This document shows, in pieces, positions 1 through 7,125 of a stretch of 8,742 nt of DNA. Both the position numbers and the translations under genes were made by a program. The DNA is from an uncultured Peptococcaceae bacterium (lineage in GTDB: Bacteria > Bacillota > Dehalobacteriia > UBA7702), in the NCBI GenBank assembly GCA_937919295.1, contig CALFRX010000234.1:1-8742 (forward strand). Reading direction: 5' to 3'. The notes below the pieces were generated by a model. It did no database searches. It worked only from the letters and a program-made list of their open reading frames with translations, and had not been told where the DNA came from. Each line of letters opens with the position of its first letter. Within the stretch, counting starts at the first letter, position 1.

Positions 1-1206
1 TGCCGGGGATTCGATGCCATGATCCATGGCATTGCGCACAAGGTGCATCAGCGGATCGCCGATACCGTCAACAATGGTTTTATCGACTTCGGTATCTTCT
101 CCCTCAAGGATCAGATCAACATCCTTATCTAATTTTTTGGATATATCCCTTACGATACGCCGCATCTTTTGAAATACACTGTTCACGGGTACCATGCGGA
201 TGGACATAATATCTTCCTGTAATTCATCGATGAGCTTTTGCAGTTGACGCGAGGCCTTGCTGAAACTGTCCATATCCACGCCCTGTTCCGTGGGAATGGA
301 AATCACCATCGATTCGGTAATCACGATTTCGCCCATTAAATCCATGAGCTTGTCTAATTTCAATAAATTGACATTGATGAGGGAAGTGGTCGAATGCTGA
401 TTGTTTTTTCCTTGGCCCGACTCGAGCTTTCCCTTGGACTGTTGCTGTTTGTCCTCTTCCACGTTGTCCTGCTGATTCGTATCCTCATGAACCAAATCAA
501 TTTGCTTGACAAAGGAAAACTGTTCAATGGACTTCATGGATTTTTCGAGATCCTCGTAGCTTTTAAAGAAAATAACAAACCCGTTTTGACTGATCTCCTC
601 CGCCGCGCTCCCGGAATCAAGATTCTCGGGGATATAACAATAATCACAATTGAGATCCGACATTGCGTTTAATAACATAAAAGCGCGCAGATTTTCCATT
701 TGCGCATCTTCATCAAAAAAGATCTTCGCTACGTGCGTAAATGAAGTATCAGCAGAATCATCGCCTTCAAGGCTTTGCTTTTCCCCTTCATTTTCTGCTT
801 TTTCATCGTCGTCGGAAATTTTTTTCAGGAAATGGATGATTTCATCTGCAAAATTACCGATATTATCAGTTAAAGGAGTATTTGACTCCACACAACTGAT
901 TTCCGCCTTTAAAAAATCTTCGGATTTAAACATCAGCTCAAATAATTCGCTGTTATGCCCAGCATTGATGCCGTGATCCCGTACAAAAGCGAACAAATCC
1001 TCGATTTTATGTGATACGGTCGCGATGCTGTTAAATTCCATCATTGCGGAAGAACCTTTGATGGTATGCATGATCCGAAAAATCGTATTGATGCTATCCG
1101 TATCAAAACAATTCAGTTTCTCACAATTGATTAAGATTTCATCAAGTTCTTCCAGCAGGCTATTTGCTTCAAACAAATAAACCTCCAGCATTTCATTGTT
1201 ATCCAT
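1..1206 (-). CDS. cheA: Chemotaxis histidine kinase CheA, N-terminal 402 residues (3' end outside window)
   Basis: CheA autophosphorylates on a histidine in response to receptor state and passes the phosphate to CheY and CheB; it works in the membrane-associated receptor/CheW array. Translated on the minus strand, the frame is open from the ATG at 1206 to the window edge. Domains seen: an HPt (P1) domain at about residues 1-110 with phospho-acceptor His47 in IMHTIKGSS; a P2 CheY-binding domain at about 157-240 (KIFFDEDAQMENLRAFMLL is typical); a Gln/Asn/Lys-rich linker at about 244-274; the P3 dimerisation helices at about 278-345 (LLKLDKLMDLMGEIVITES); and the start of the ATPase domain with the N-box HLVRNAMDHGIE at 388-399. 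The rest of the ATPase domain and the CheW-binding P5 domain lie off the left edge. An in-frame TAA lies nine bases before the ATG, so this is the first possible start. The ribosome binding site is weak (GGGTAGGGT, about 8 nt away). Transcribed divergently from all other recognised genes here, probably from a sigma-28-type promoter. Confidence 0.97.
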   Translation of the reverse strand, partial: MDNNEMLEVYLFEANSLLEELDEILINCEKLNCFDTDSINTIFRIMHTIKGSSAMMEFNSIATVSHKIEDLFAFVRDHGINAGHNSELFELMFKSEDFLKAEISCVESNTPLTDNIGNFADEIIHFLKKISDDDEKAENEGEKQSLEGDDSADTSFTHVAKIFFDEDAQMENLRAFMLLNAMSDLNCDYCYIPENLDSGSAAEEISQNGFVIFFKSYEDLEKSMKSIEQFSFVKQIDLVHEDTNQQDNVEEDKQQQSKGKLESGQGKNNQHSTTSLINVNLLKLDKLMDLMGEIVITESMVISIPTEQGVDMDSFSKASRQLQKLIDELQEDIMSIRMVPVNSVFQKMRRIVRDISKKLDKDVDLILEGEDTEVDKTIVDGIGDPLMHLVRNAMDHGIESPA

Positions 1207-1281
1207 ACACTTTTACCCTACCCGCACAAATTTTTATGATTATGATCAGCAACTGCAGCGTTATGGTGAATACTATTAATC

Positions 1282-1309
1282 ATATCGGGAAAAAAAACTG
1301 AGATATTTA
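1282..1309 (-). promoter_or_regulatory. Sigma-28 (FliA/sigma-D)-type promoter of cheA
   Basis: Read on the minus strand, TAAA (1309-1306) is followed by 16 bases and then CCCGATAT (1289-1282), close to the flagellar sigma consensus TAAA-N15/16-GCCGATAT. It points at cheA and predicts a 5' leader of about 70 nt. The fliD promoter has the same spacing and shares the 12-mer CCGATATGATTA. No experimental start is known; this is a motif call. Confidence 0.72.
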
Positions 1310-1336
1310 CTTAACCGTAGGATACCAAGGCAAAAC

Positions 1337-1365
1337 TTGATTATTCTTTCTACAAAAGATATGAT
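1337..1365 (+). promoter_or_regulatory. Sigma-A type promoter of the FliK-like/FlhB-like/cheW operon
   Basis: TTGATT (1337-1342), a 17-base spacer and TATGAT (1360-1365) match a housekeeping promoter at four and five of six positions. It lies about 45 bases upstream of the ATG at 1413. The -10 is embedded in GATATGATTA, also present in both sigma-28-type promoters of this window, but no TAAA sits at the matching distance here, so a housekeeping sigma is the better reading. Confidence 0.55.
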
Positions 1366-1412
1366 TAAATCAATGGATTCGCGAATAAACCGAAACAGAA
1401 AGGATTTCCACC

Positions 1413-2828
1413 ATGTTGGATAATTTGAGGATAACAACGCCTATCCCGGCCAGCGATCATGTCGGCAAAGTCATGCCCAATAAAGAAACGCCCACGGTGA
1501 TCCCAACGGATCCTGCGAAAGTAACAACGCGCAGTCAGAACGATCAAAGCGGGCAGAAGAACGCCTTAGACCTGACCTGGGATAATCGTTCGGTCTTTCA
1601 GAAATTTACATCACAGTTGCAGCAAACCCCAGGCCTTGCCCAGACCCTGCAAAAGCTCTTGTTAAGCACCATGAACCATCAGAATGTGGCAAATACCGCG
1701 TCGCCGCTAAACGCGCTGCTCACACAATTAGCGAACAGCACCAAAATGAGCAAGCAGGAAATCATTGATCATTTGGTATTTCAGCAAGAGCACAGCACGA
1801 AATTCTCCGGGGAACTGTTCCAAATATTCCGCAATTTATTGAAAGCCGACGGGTCTTTGGAATTAAGAGATTGTTTGGGACAATTTATCAAATCATATGA
1901 CGGCTTTACTTCAACCAAAGAAACGATGTCCGCCATCTTTGCACAATTAAAAGAAATCATGGGCTATATCCCCCAATCCTATCGTCAAGAGCTTGAACAG
2001 CAAGTGAGCCTTTTACCCACCGCTACGGATCAGGAGAGCATCCATTCCAGCCTATCTTTACTGAAAGAAAAGATTTTACCGCTGCTTGGAAAATACATCT
2101 CCGATTTTAATGACTTCGGTGAAATAAGGGGTAAAGTATCTTTATTGATGCATAACGTTTCCCGCTTAAATGTCGGATCCCCGGAAGAACTCATCAGCCG
2201 CTTTGAAACGTTAATGGGCTACTGTCAATATAAAACCAATATTCCCTCCCTGGAGCTTAGCCGTCTCAGGTTATTACTTATGAAAGGAATGCATCAACCG
2301 CAGCAGCTCAAAAACGATTTTCTTGATGCCTTGATCAAGGTGCTGTTTGCCTCTAATCAAGAAAACCTGTCCCCGACCAGGCAAACCATGTTAAACGATA
2401 CGGTCAATACCATTTTACTAAACAACAGTGTTTACATGCCCTTCACCCATTTGTTCCTCCCCATTCAATACAACAATGCCTTTCTTTTTTCGGAAATCTG
2501 GATTGAAAAACAGGAGGAAAGGGAAGGAGAAAAATCTGCGGGCATTAATAATAAACCGGTCAACCTCTATCTTGCCTTTGATATTGAAGGCCTTGGTCAT
2601 TTCAAAATGTCCATCGCTTGGAACGATAACAAAGTAAACTGCCAATTAAATTACCCTGACCAGCTAAAGACCGAGGATTATACCATACGCAGAGATATTA
2701 CGCAGATTTTCGCGGAAAACGGCTTTTTAGCGGAAAGCATCAACACCACTGCTGATTTATCTCAATTTACCGATATCTTAATGAAGAAGGTTTACGAAAG
2801 GAAGCGTGAGGTAGATGTCACCATATAG
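1413..2828 (+). CDS. FliK-like flagellar protein (YlqG-type), probable hook-length/export-related factor
   Basis: A 471-residue, mostly helical, Gln-rich protein without signal peptide or membrane segment. The first ~60 residues are polar and low in predicted structure. The middle (about 60-340) is helical with many Leu and Gln. The last part (about 347-455) resembles the FliK C-terminal domain: LFLPIQYNN, then SEIWIEK, an acidic loop, then LYLAFDIEGLGHFKMSIAW (about 384-402), which follows the FliK pattern of a beta strand with a Leu-Gly turn. FliK proteins measure hook length and switch export specificity through the FlhB C-domain. The next gene encodes exactly such a FlhB C-domain and overlaps this one by 14 bases, as in the ylqG-ylqH pair of Bacillus. 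The start ATG at 1413 has AAAGGA (1399-1404) 8 nt upstream. Whether it is the main hook-length FliK or a secondary paralogue cannot be told from this window. Confidence 0.68.
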   Translation: MLDNLRITTPIPASDHVGKVMPNKETPTVIPTDPAKVTTRSQNDQSGQKNALDLTWDNRSVFQKFTSQLQQTPGLAQTLQKLLLSTMNHQNVANTASPLNALLTQLANSTKMSKQEIIDHLVFQQEHSTKFSGELFQIFRNLLKADGSLELRDCLGQFIKSYDGFTSTKETMSAIFAQLKEIMGYIPQSYRQELEQQVSLLPTATDQESIHSSLSLLKEKILPLLGKYISDFNDFGEIRGKVSLLMHNVSRLNVGSPEELISRFETLMGYCQYKTNIPSLELSRLRLLLMKGMHQPQQLKNDFLDALIKVLFASNQENLSPTRQTMLNDTVNTILLNNSVYMPFTHLFLPIQYNNAFLFSEIWIEKQEEREGEKSAGINNKPVNLYLAFDIEGLGHFKMSIAWNDNKVNCQLNYPDQLKTEDYTIRRDITQIFAENGFLAESINTTADLSQFTDILMKKVYERKREVDVTI

Positions 2829-3099
2829 TCACTATCGGGCAGCAGCTCTAAAATATGATTCCGACAACAGCGCCCCTGTTGTGGTGGCGTCGGGAGCAGG
2901 ATATGTCGCTGACAAAATCATCGAAACAGCACAAAATAACAATGTCCCGATCTATCAGGATAATTCTCTCGCCACTTTATTGTCGCAGCTTAAATCCGGC
3001 ACAGAGGTCCCTGAAGAGTTGTTCCAGGCCATTGTCGATATTTATCTGCTCTTTTTGAACTATTTACCCGAAGTCCAAGCCAAAACCGCAAAAGAGTAA
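2815..3099 (+). CDS. Free-standing FlhB C-terminal-domain protein (YlqH-type), flagellar export-associated
   Basis: A 94-residue soluble protein matching the C-terminal cytoplasmic subdomain of the export gate protein FlhB: AAALKYDSDNSAPVVVASG, then GYVADKIIETAQNNNVPIYQD, then LATLL and a final helix EELFQAIVDIYLLFLNYL. The FlhB membrane part is absent, and the autocleavage motif NPTH is not present; the protein begins MSPYSHYRAAAL, so the piece corresponds to the fragment after the cleavage site. Such proteins can substitute for, or compete with, the cleaved FlhB C-domain in export switching; that role here is inferred from family and context. The start overlaps the end of the FliK-like gene by 14 bases, implying translational coupling. 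AAAGGAAG (2797-2804) lies about 10 nt upstream of the ATG, and a second purine run GAGG (2808-2811) is closer. Confidence 0.88.
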   Translation: MSPYSHYRAAALKYDSDNSAPVVVASGAGYVADKIIETAQNNNVPIYQDNSLATLLSQLKSGTEVPEELFQAIVDIYLLFLNYLPEVQAKTAKE

Positions 3100-3131
3100 G
3101 GACGCAAAATAATATCTTTGGAGGAAACACC

Positions 3132-3650
3132 ATGCCGCAAGCTTTATTGGCACAAAATCACCAGAACACAAATGAGGAAGAAATAGAAAACAATATGGTG
3201 GAAACCGAAACCACCGCAACGTTCCTGACCTTTTATATCGACAGCCACCTTTTCGCCATTCCCAGCAAACAAATCGTGGAAATTATCACCTTGCAAGAAA
3301 TCACTTATATCCCAAATCTTCCGGATTTTGTCAAAGGGGTTACCAATATCCGCGGTAAAATCGTGCCGCTGATTGACCTCAGAACCAAATTTCATATCCC
3401 ACCGCGCCCTTTCGACCAGCATACCTGCTTCATCATAACCGAAACAGAAGAGTGCACCGTCGGTTATATTGTCGACAAAGTGAGTGACGTCACCAATATC
3501 GCCGAGGATCAGATCAGCGATCCACCGAAAGCAACGGATTCCTTTGCCGAATACATTATCGGGATTACAAAAATCAACGAGGAAATCACCTTTATCCTGG
3601 ATGTGGCAAAGATCATTTTAGATGATTTTTTGGAAAGCGCAAACGCATAA
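3132..3650 (+). CDS. cheW: Chemotaxis coupling protein CheW (first copy)
   Basis: CheW links receptors to CheA in the signalling array. This 172-residue protein has a CheW SH3-like fold at about residues 30-168, with the usual landmarks: FLTFYIDSHLFAIPSKQIVEI, the IPNLPDFVKGVTNIRGKIVP segment that contains the receptor/CheA-binding NxRGxxxP core, the strand VGYIVDKVSDVTNI, and a final ILDVAKIIL. About 30 acidic, Asn/Glu-rich residues precede the domain, longer than in minimal CheW. The ATG at 3132 follows GGAGG (3120-3124) at 7 nt. It is third in an operon with the FliK-like and FlhB-like genes, 32 nt after the latter, and is followed by a strong terminator. A second cheW lies at 7644-8180; the two are clearly paralogous but well diverged. 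Confidence 0.95.
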   Translation: MPQALLAQNHQNTNEEEIENNMVETETTATFLTFYIDSHLFAIPSKQIVEIITLQEITYIPNLPDFVKGVTNIRGKIVPLIDLRTKFHIPPRPFDQHTCFIITETEECTVGYIVDKVSDVTNIAEDQISDPPKATDSFAEYIIGITKINEEITFILDVAKIILDDFLESANA

Positions 3651-3669
3651 CGATAAATCTCAAAACCAT

Positions 3670-3713
3670 AAACGTCTTTATGCGGGATTCCCGCATAAAG
3701 ACGTTTCTTTTTC
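3670..3713 (+). terminator. Rho-independent terminator after the first cheW
   Basis: A perfect 17-bp inverted repeat, AAACGTCTTTATGCGGG (3670-3686) against 3690-3706, with a 3-base loop ATT, followed by CTTTTTC. It sits 19 bases after the cheW stop codon and separates operon 1 from the fliD promoter. The opposite strand lacks an immediate U-run, so it probably works mainly rightward. Confidence 0.92.
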
Positions 3714-3748
3714 ATATATGACATTTAATCACATAAATTTCTGCTTAA

Positions 3749-3776
3749 TAAATTTAAAGCTATTTTTATCCGATAT
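3749..3776 (+). promoter_or_regulatory. Sigma-28 (FliA/sigma-D)-type promoter of the fliD operon
   Basis: TAAA (3749-3752), a 16-base spacer and TCCGATAT (3769-3776) match the flagellar sigma consensus TAAA-N15/16-GCCGATAT. The element continues as GATTA, giving the 12-mer CCGATATGATTA shared with the cheA promoter. It predicts a leader of about 40 nt before the fliD ATG. No TTGACA-like -35 stands 17 bases before the overlapping TATGAT (3774-3779), so a housekeeping promoter is less likely. Confidence 0.75.
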
Positions 3777-3810
3777 GATTAGTATAAACCGTTTTTAGCC
3801 AAATCGTGCC

Positions 3811-3816
3811 AGGAGG
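3811..3816 (+). promoter_or_regulatory. Ribosome binding site that sets the fliD start
   Basis: AGGAGG lies 7 nt before the ATG at 3824. An in-frame GTG at 3806 lies upstream of this site and would itself read through it, so the ATG at 3824 is preferred. Confidence 0.9.
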
Positions 3817-3823
3817 TGTTTTT

Positions 3824-6679
3824 ATGAACATTGACGTCAGTTCTTATTCCACATTATCATCAAGAAAAGGTCTCAGCGGACTTGTATCCGGTTTGGATAC
3901 GGAAGATCTGATCGAGCAAATGACTGCCGTAACAAGGCAAAAAATCACGACCCAGCTGCAAAAACAGCAGATCGCTATTTGGAAAAGAGACGCCTACCGG
4001 GAAATTTCGACAAAATTAACCGACTTTAACAATAAGTATTTTTCATACACCAACCCAAGTACCAATATTTTAAGTTCCAAATTCTTTAACACGTCCACCG
4101 TAAACAGCTCCTCTTCTTACGTTAAAGTGACGGGAACTTCCACCAATACGGAAAGTGTAAAAATCAAGAACATCTCCCAATTGGCCAGCAAAGCTTCGTT
4201 TACATCGAATCACCAGGTTTCCAATGAATTGATACAGTCGGGTTCCATCTCTGAAACCTGGAAAGACAATACCCTGGCCGGCAATGCGCTGTCCATTGGC
4301 TACGGCGGTAAAACATATAACCTTTCCCTTGCGAAAGATTTTTATCTCAACAGCAATCACAGTGACGCAGAAAACACCCAAGCCGTAATTGCTGCGCTGA
4401 ACAGCAGTATCGCGGCGAATACCGATCTAAAGGGGAAATTAGAATTTTCGGTAAACGGCGACAACAAAATCGAATTGAATCAAATCGGCGAGGAATCCGC
4501 AAAAACCAATGATTTGCGTTTAGAAAGCGGCAGCATCAATCTCTTATCCAGTTTAGGCTTATATGCAAGCCCCGCTGGCAATACGGCGATCACCGGCACC
4601 GACGCAGTCAGAGCCAGTGGCTTCTTTGAGGCAAATCAGATGGCCGGCGCCTCTCTCAGCCTGGAAATCAACGGCAGCACTCAAACCTTGACCCTTGATA
4701 AGGAATTCCGTTTTACCGGCGCCGCGCTGACCCGGGACGCTGCCGGAAAGTTTACCGATGAGGCCAAGGCAGCCCAGGCAGACCAGTTGCAGCAGGCGCT
4801 TAGTGCTGCAATCAAAAAGAATGACCTGCTTAACGGCACAGACCCAGAGGACATTAGCGACGACCTGCTGAAAGCGGAAATCGCCTATGACGCTACGGGC
4901 TACAAATTAACGCTGACAGCCCAAAACGCAGAAAGCGGCAATGCCACCATCAAAGTCACCGGCGGCAGTACAGAGCTTCTTTCAGGTCTAGGTCTCACCG
5001 CCAACGCGCAAGCACCCGCCGGGGAATCCCTCACCGGCAGCGACATGGTCTCGGAAACACTGCTCCTGCAAAAGGATAACGTCTTGTCAGAAGCCCTGTC
5101 CGGCTCTTCTTTAACGGTGAATTTGAACGGTATTTCCAAAACCATCGAGTTCCTGGAAAGCGACAAAGAAAAATACGCGACTTTGGCAGGAACCGGCGGT
5201 GATGACGGTTTGGTCAACTATGTTCAGCAAAAACTTGACAAAGCCTATGGCAGCGGCCGCGTTGCGGTGTCCCTGTCCAACGATGGCAGTAATCAGCTGA
5301 TCTTTGAAACGGCTGATAAAAGCTCTCTGTTTTCAATTACCGGTGCTTCATCAAGCGGTATTTTAGGTGAGAATGCCGCCCTACATATCCGCAGTGGCGA
5401 GTCCAACCGCATTGAATTCTCCAAAACGCTGCAACAGCTGCAAAATGAGTTTACCACAAAATTGGAGCCTTCCCCGGAGGGTGACGCGGAATATCAAATC
5501 AGCGTCAACGGTACGAACTTCACTTTTTCCGGCAATGTCACACTGAATGACGTCCTTAACAAAATAAACAACCATGCTTCGACGAATATTACCCTTTCCT
5601 ACTCCTCCATCACCAATTCATTTAACGCGGTTTCCAAAACCTCAGGAGTCCAAAGTACCCTTGAGATTGTGGATGTCGCCGGTAATTTGTCAAAGGTTCT
5701 GTTCGGAAACGCCGACGACCCCTTAACATCGGAGGATGATGCAACCGCTAACTACAAGATCACCAACGGAACCGATTTAAAATTAAACATGAGTTTTGAC
5801 GGCGGCAAAACCTATACCGATGTAACAAGAAGCCAAAACGGTTTCACCATTGACGGCCTATCCTATGAAATCCTCGGCAAAGCAGACAATACCGTAGACG
5901 GAGAAGGCAATCCCGTCGATACCGAGGAAAATATCTCTTTTACCGTCTCCAGTAACACCGCTGATTTGTACCAAAAAATCAGCGATTTTATCACCGCCTA
6001 TAACGATATCCTAAGCACGATCAACGGAAAATTAACCGAGGCAAAATACGGCAGAGAAAACGTGAGAGATACTGAGGTATATTTGCCCTTGACCGATGAG
6101 GAAAAGAAAGAGATGAGCGACAAAGAAATTGAGGCCTGGGAGGAAAAAGCCAAAATGGGCTTATTGCGCAATGATACCGCGCTCACCTCCATTCTCAATA
6201 ACCTACGCAAAGCGATGACCAACGTTGTCAGTGGCACCAACGACGCCCTCTATCAAATCGGCATCTCCACCGAAGCTTATTCCTGGAATAGCGGCGGGAA
6301 GTTGGTCATTGATGAGGATAAGCTCAAAGCCGCGCTATCAGAAAATCCGGAGAAAGTAATCTCCATGTTTACCACCACGGATACGGGAATCTCCTATCGC
6401 TTGAAATCTGTTTTGAATGACGCGGTCATGGGCAATGAAAAAGGCGAGGGCTTGTTGATCCAAATCGCGGGGAAGGCCAACAGCCTTACGACAGATCAAA
6501 GTAGCCTATCCAAAAACATTTCCGATATGTCGGATCGCCTAAGCACCCTGCGAGATCGTTTGGAAGCGGAAGAAGATCGTTATTGGTCAAAATTCTCGGT
6601 GTTGGAGCAATATCTCAGTACCATGAACGCCCAAAGCTCTTGGCTGACGAGTCTCTTCTCCAACAACAGCAATTCATAA
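3824..6679 (+). CDS. fliD: Flagellar filament cap protein FliD (HAP2), enlarged
   Basis: FliD forms the cap at the filament tip and helps flagellin fold into place after export. The N-terminal FliD domain is clear at about residues 15-135: GLSGLVSGLDTEDLIEQM at 16-33, then a long coiled-coil helix and a KIKNISQLASKASF strand. The C-terminal FliD domain begins near residue 676 (DGLSYEILG) and includes YLPLTDEEKKEMSDKEIEAW near 752 and a heptad-rich helix over the last ~70 residues. At 951 residues it is about twice the length of the enteric or Bacillus protein. The extra length is in the middle: three related beta-rich modules (about 151-259, 273-407 and 425-530), each opening with (L/M)(A/S)G-x-(S/A)L-x-(I/V/L) around a short 'NG' or 'GG' turn, then another hook-IN-like module at about 550-640. 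These would be the outward-facing domains of the cap. First gene of its operon, behind a sigma-28-type promoter; fliS follows after 28 nt. Confidence 0.96.
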   Translation: MNIDVSSYSTLSSRKGLSGLVSGLDTEDLIEQMTAVTRQKITTQLQKQQIAIWKRDAYREISTKLTDFNNKYFSYTNPSTNILSSKFFNTSTVNSSSSYVKVTGTSTNTESVKIKNISQLASKASFTSNHQVSNELIQSGSISETWKDNTLAGNALSIGYGGKTYNLSLAKDFYLNSNHSDAENTQAVIAALNSSIAANTDLKGKLEFSVNGDNKIELNQIGEESAKTNDLRLESGSINLLSSLGLYASPAGNTAITGTDAVRASGFFEANQMAGASLSLEINGSTQTLTLDKEFRFTGAALTRDAAGKFTDEAKAAQADQLQQALSAAIKKNDLLNGTDPEDISDDLLKAEIAYDATGYKLTLTAQNAESGNATIKVTGGSTELLSGLGLTANAQAPAGESLTGSDMVSETLLLQKDNVLSEALSGSSLTVNLNGISKTIEFLESDKEKYATLAGTGGDDGLVNYVQQKLDKAYGSGRVAVSLSNDGSNQLIFETADKSSLFSITGASSSGILGENAALHIRSGESNRIEFSKTLQQLQNEFTTKLEPSPEGDAEYQISVNGTNFTFSGNVTLNDVLNKINNHASTNITLSYSSITNSFNAVSKTSGVQSTLEIVDVAGNLSKVLFGNADDPLTSEDDATANYKITNGTDLKLNMSFDGGKTYTDVTRSQNGFTIDGLSYEILGKADNTVDGEGNPVDTEENISFTVSSNTADLYQKISDFITAYNDILSTINGKLTEAKYGRENVRDTEVYLPLTDEEKKEMSDKEIEAWEEKAKMGLLRNDTALTSILNNLRKAMTNVVSGTNDALYQIGISTEAYSWNSGGKLVIDEDKLKAALSENPEKVISMFTTTDTGISYRLKSVLNDAVMGNEKGEGLLIQIAGKANSLTTDQSSLSKNISDMSDRLSTLRDRLEAEEDRYWSKFSVLEQYLSTMNAQSSWLTSLFSNNSNS

Positions 6680-6690
6680 TACCATTACAA

Positions 6691-6698
6691 AAAGGAAG
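6691..6698 (+). promoter_or_regulatory. Ribosome binding site that sets the fliS start
   Basis: AAAGGAAG ends 9 nt before the ATG at 6708. An in-frame TTG at 6699 directly abuts this site and is too close to be used, so the ATG is chosen. Confidence 0.85.
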
Positions 6699-6707
6699 TT
6701 GAACGAT

Positions 6708-7082
6708 ATGCCATATTCGGCAGTGCAACAATACAAAGCACAAACCATAAATTCCATGACAAGCGGCGAACTGTTAATTCTGCTTTTTGACGAAGTCATT
6801 AAGCATTTAAAGATTGCCTGTACAATGCTGCAGGAAAAGAACTACGAAACCTCCGAAAAATGCACGCAAAAAGCGAAAGAAATCATCAATTATCTCATCA
6901 ACATTTTAGACCGGCAATATCCCTTATCCCAAGAGCTTTATCAGATGTATTCTTTTTTCAACGAAAAAATTATTTCCGCTGAGATAAAGCAGGATCCTAA
7001 AACCCTGGAGGAAATCATCCCTTTGATTGAGGACATGAGGCAAACCTGGGCAGAGGCCAATCGCTTAACGCATATAAAATAG
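6708..7082 (+). CDS. fliS: Flagellin export chaperone FliS
   Basis: FliS binds the C-terminus of newly made flagellin in the cytoplasm, stops it from polymerising early and hands it to the export apparatus. The 124-residue product has normal family length and is all helical. It shows the family opening YKAQTINSMTSGELLILLFD (residues 9-28; the family pattern is Y-x5-(I/V)-x-(T/S)-x-(S/T)-(P/S)-G-(E/Q)-L), the middle KAKEIINYLINILDRQYPLS, and the closing IPLIEDMRQTWAEANR. It follows fliD, its usual neighbour, by 28 nt and almost certainly shares the transcript. Flagellin itself is not in the window. Confidence 0.96.
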   Translation: MPYSAVQQYKAQTINSMTSGELLILLFDEVIKHLKIACTMLQEKNYETSEKCTQKAKEIINYLINILDRQYPLSQELYQMYSFFNEKIISAEIKQDPKTLEEIIPLIEDMRQTWAEANRLTHIK

Positions 7083-7125
7083 CAAGGGCTTTGCTTTAGG
7101 GATTCTATGTGATAGGACGATAACG

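Noticed and set aside
394..976. Two plus-strand open frames (394-672 and 650-976) overlapping cheA
   Set aside because: They lie opposite the unmistakable cheA frame, have no ribosome binding site, and their translations are antisense shadows of its HPt, P2 and linker coding sequence.
3670..3713. The long perfect palindrome after the first cheW as a protein-binding operator or REP element
   Set aside because: Its position just after a stop codon, tight 3-base loop and T-run fit an ordinary terminator, and no second copy is seen in the window.
7081..7095. AGCAA...TTGCT inverted repeat between fliS and the FlgN-like gene as a terminator
   Set aside because: Only five base pairs, with a short T-run interrupted by purines; too weak to call.
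7111..7125. GGACGATAA just before the FlgN-like gene as a sigma-28 -10 box
   Set aside because: It directly abuts the start codon, leaving no room for a leader, and no TAAA is found at the right distance; the same bases are better read as the ribosome binding site region.
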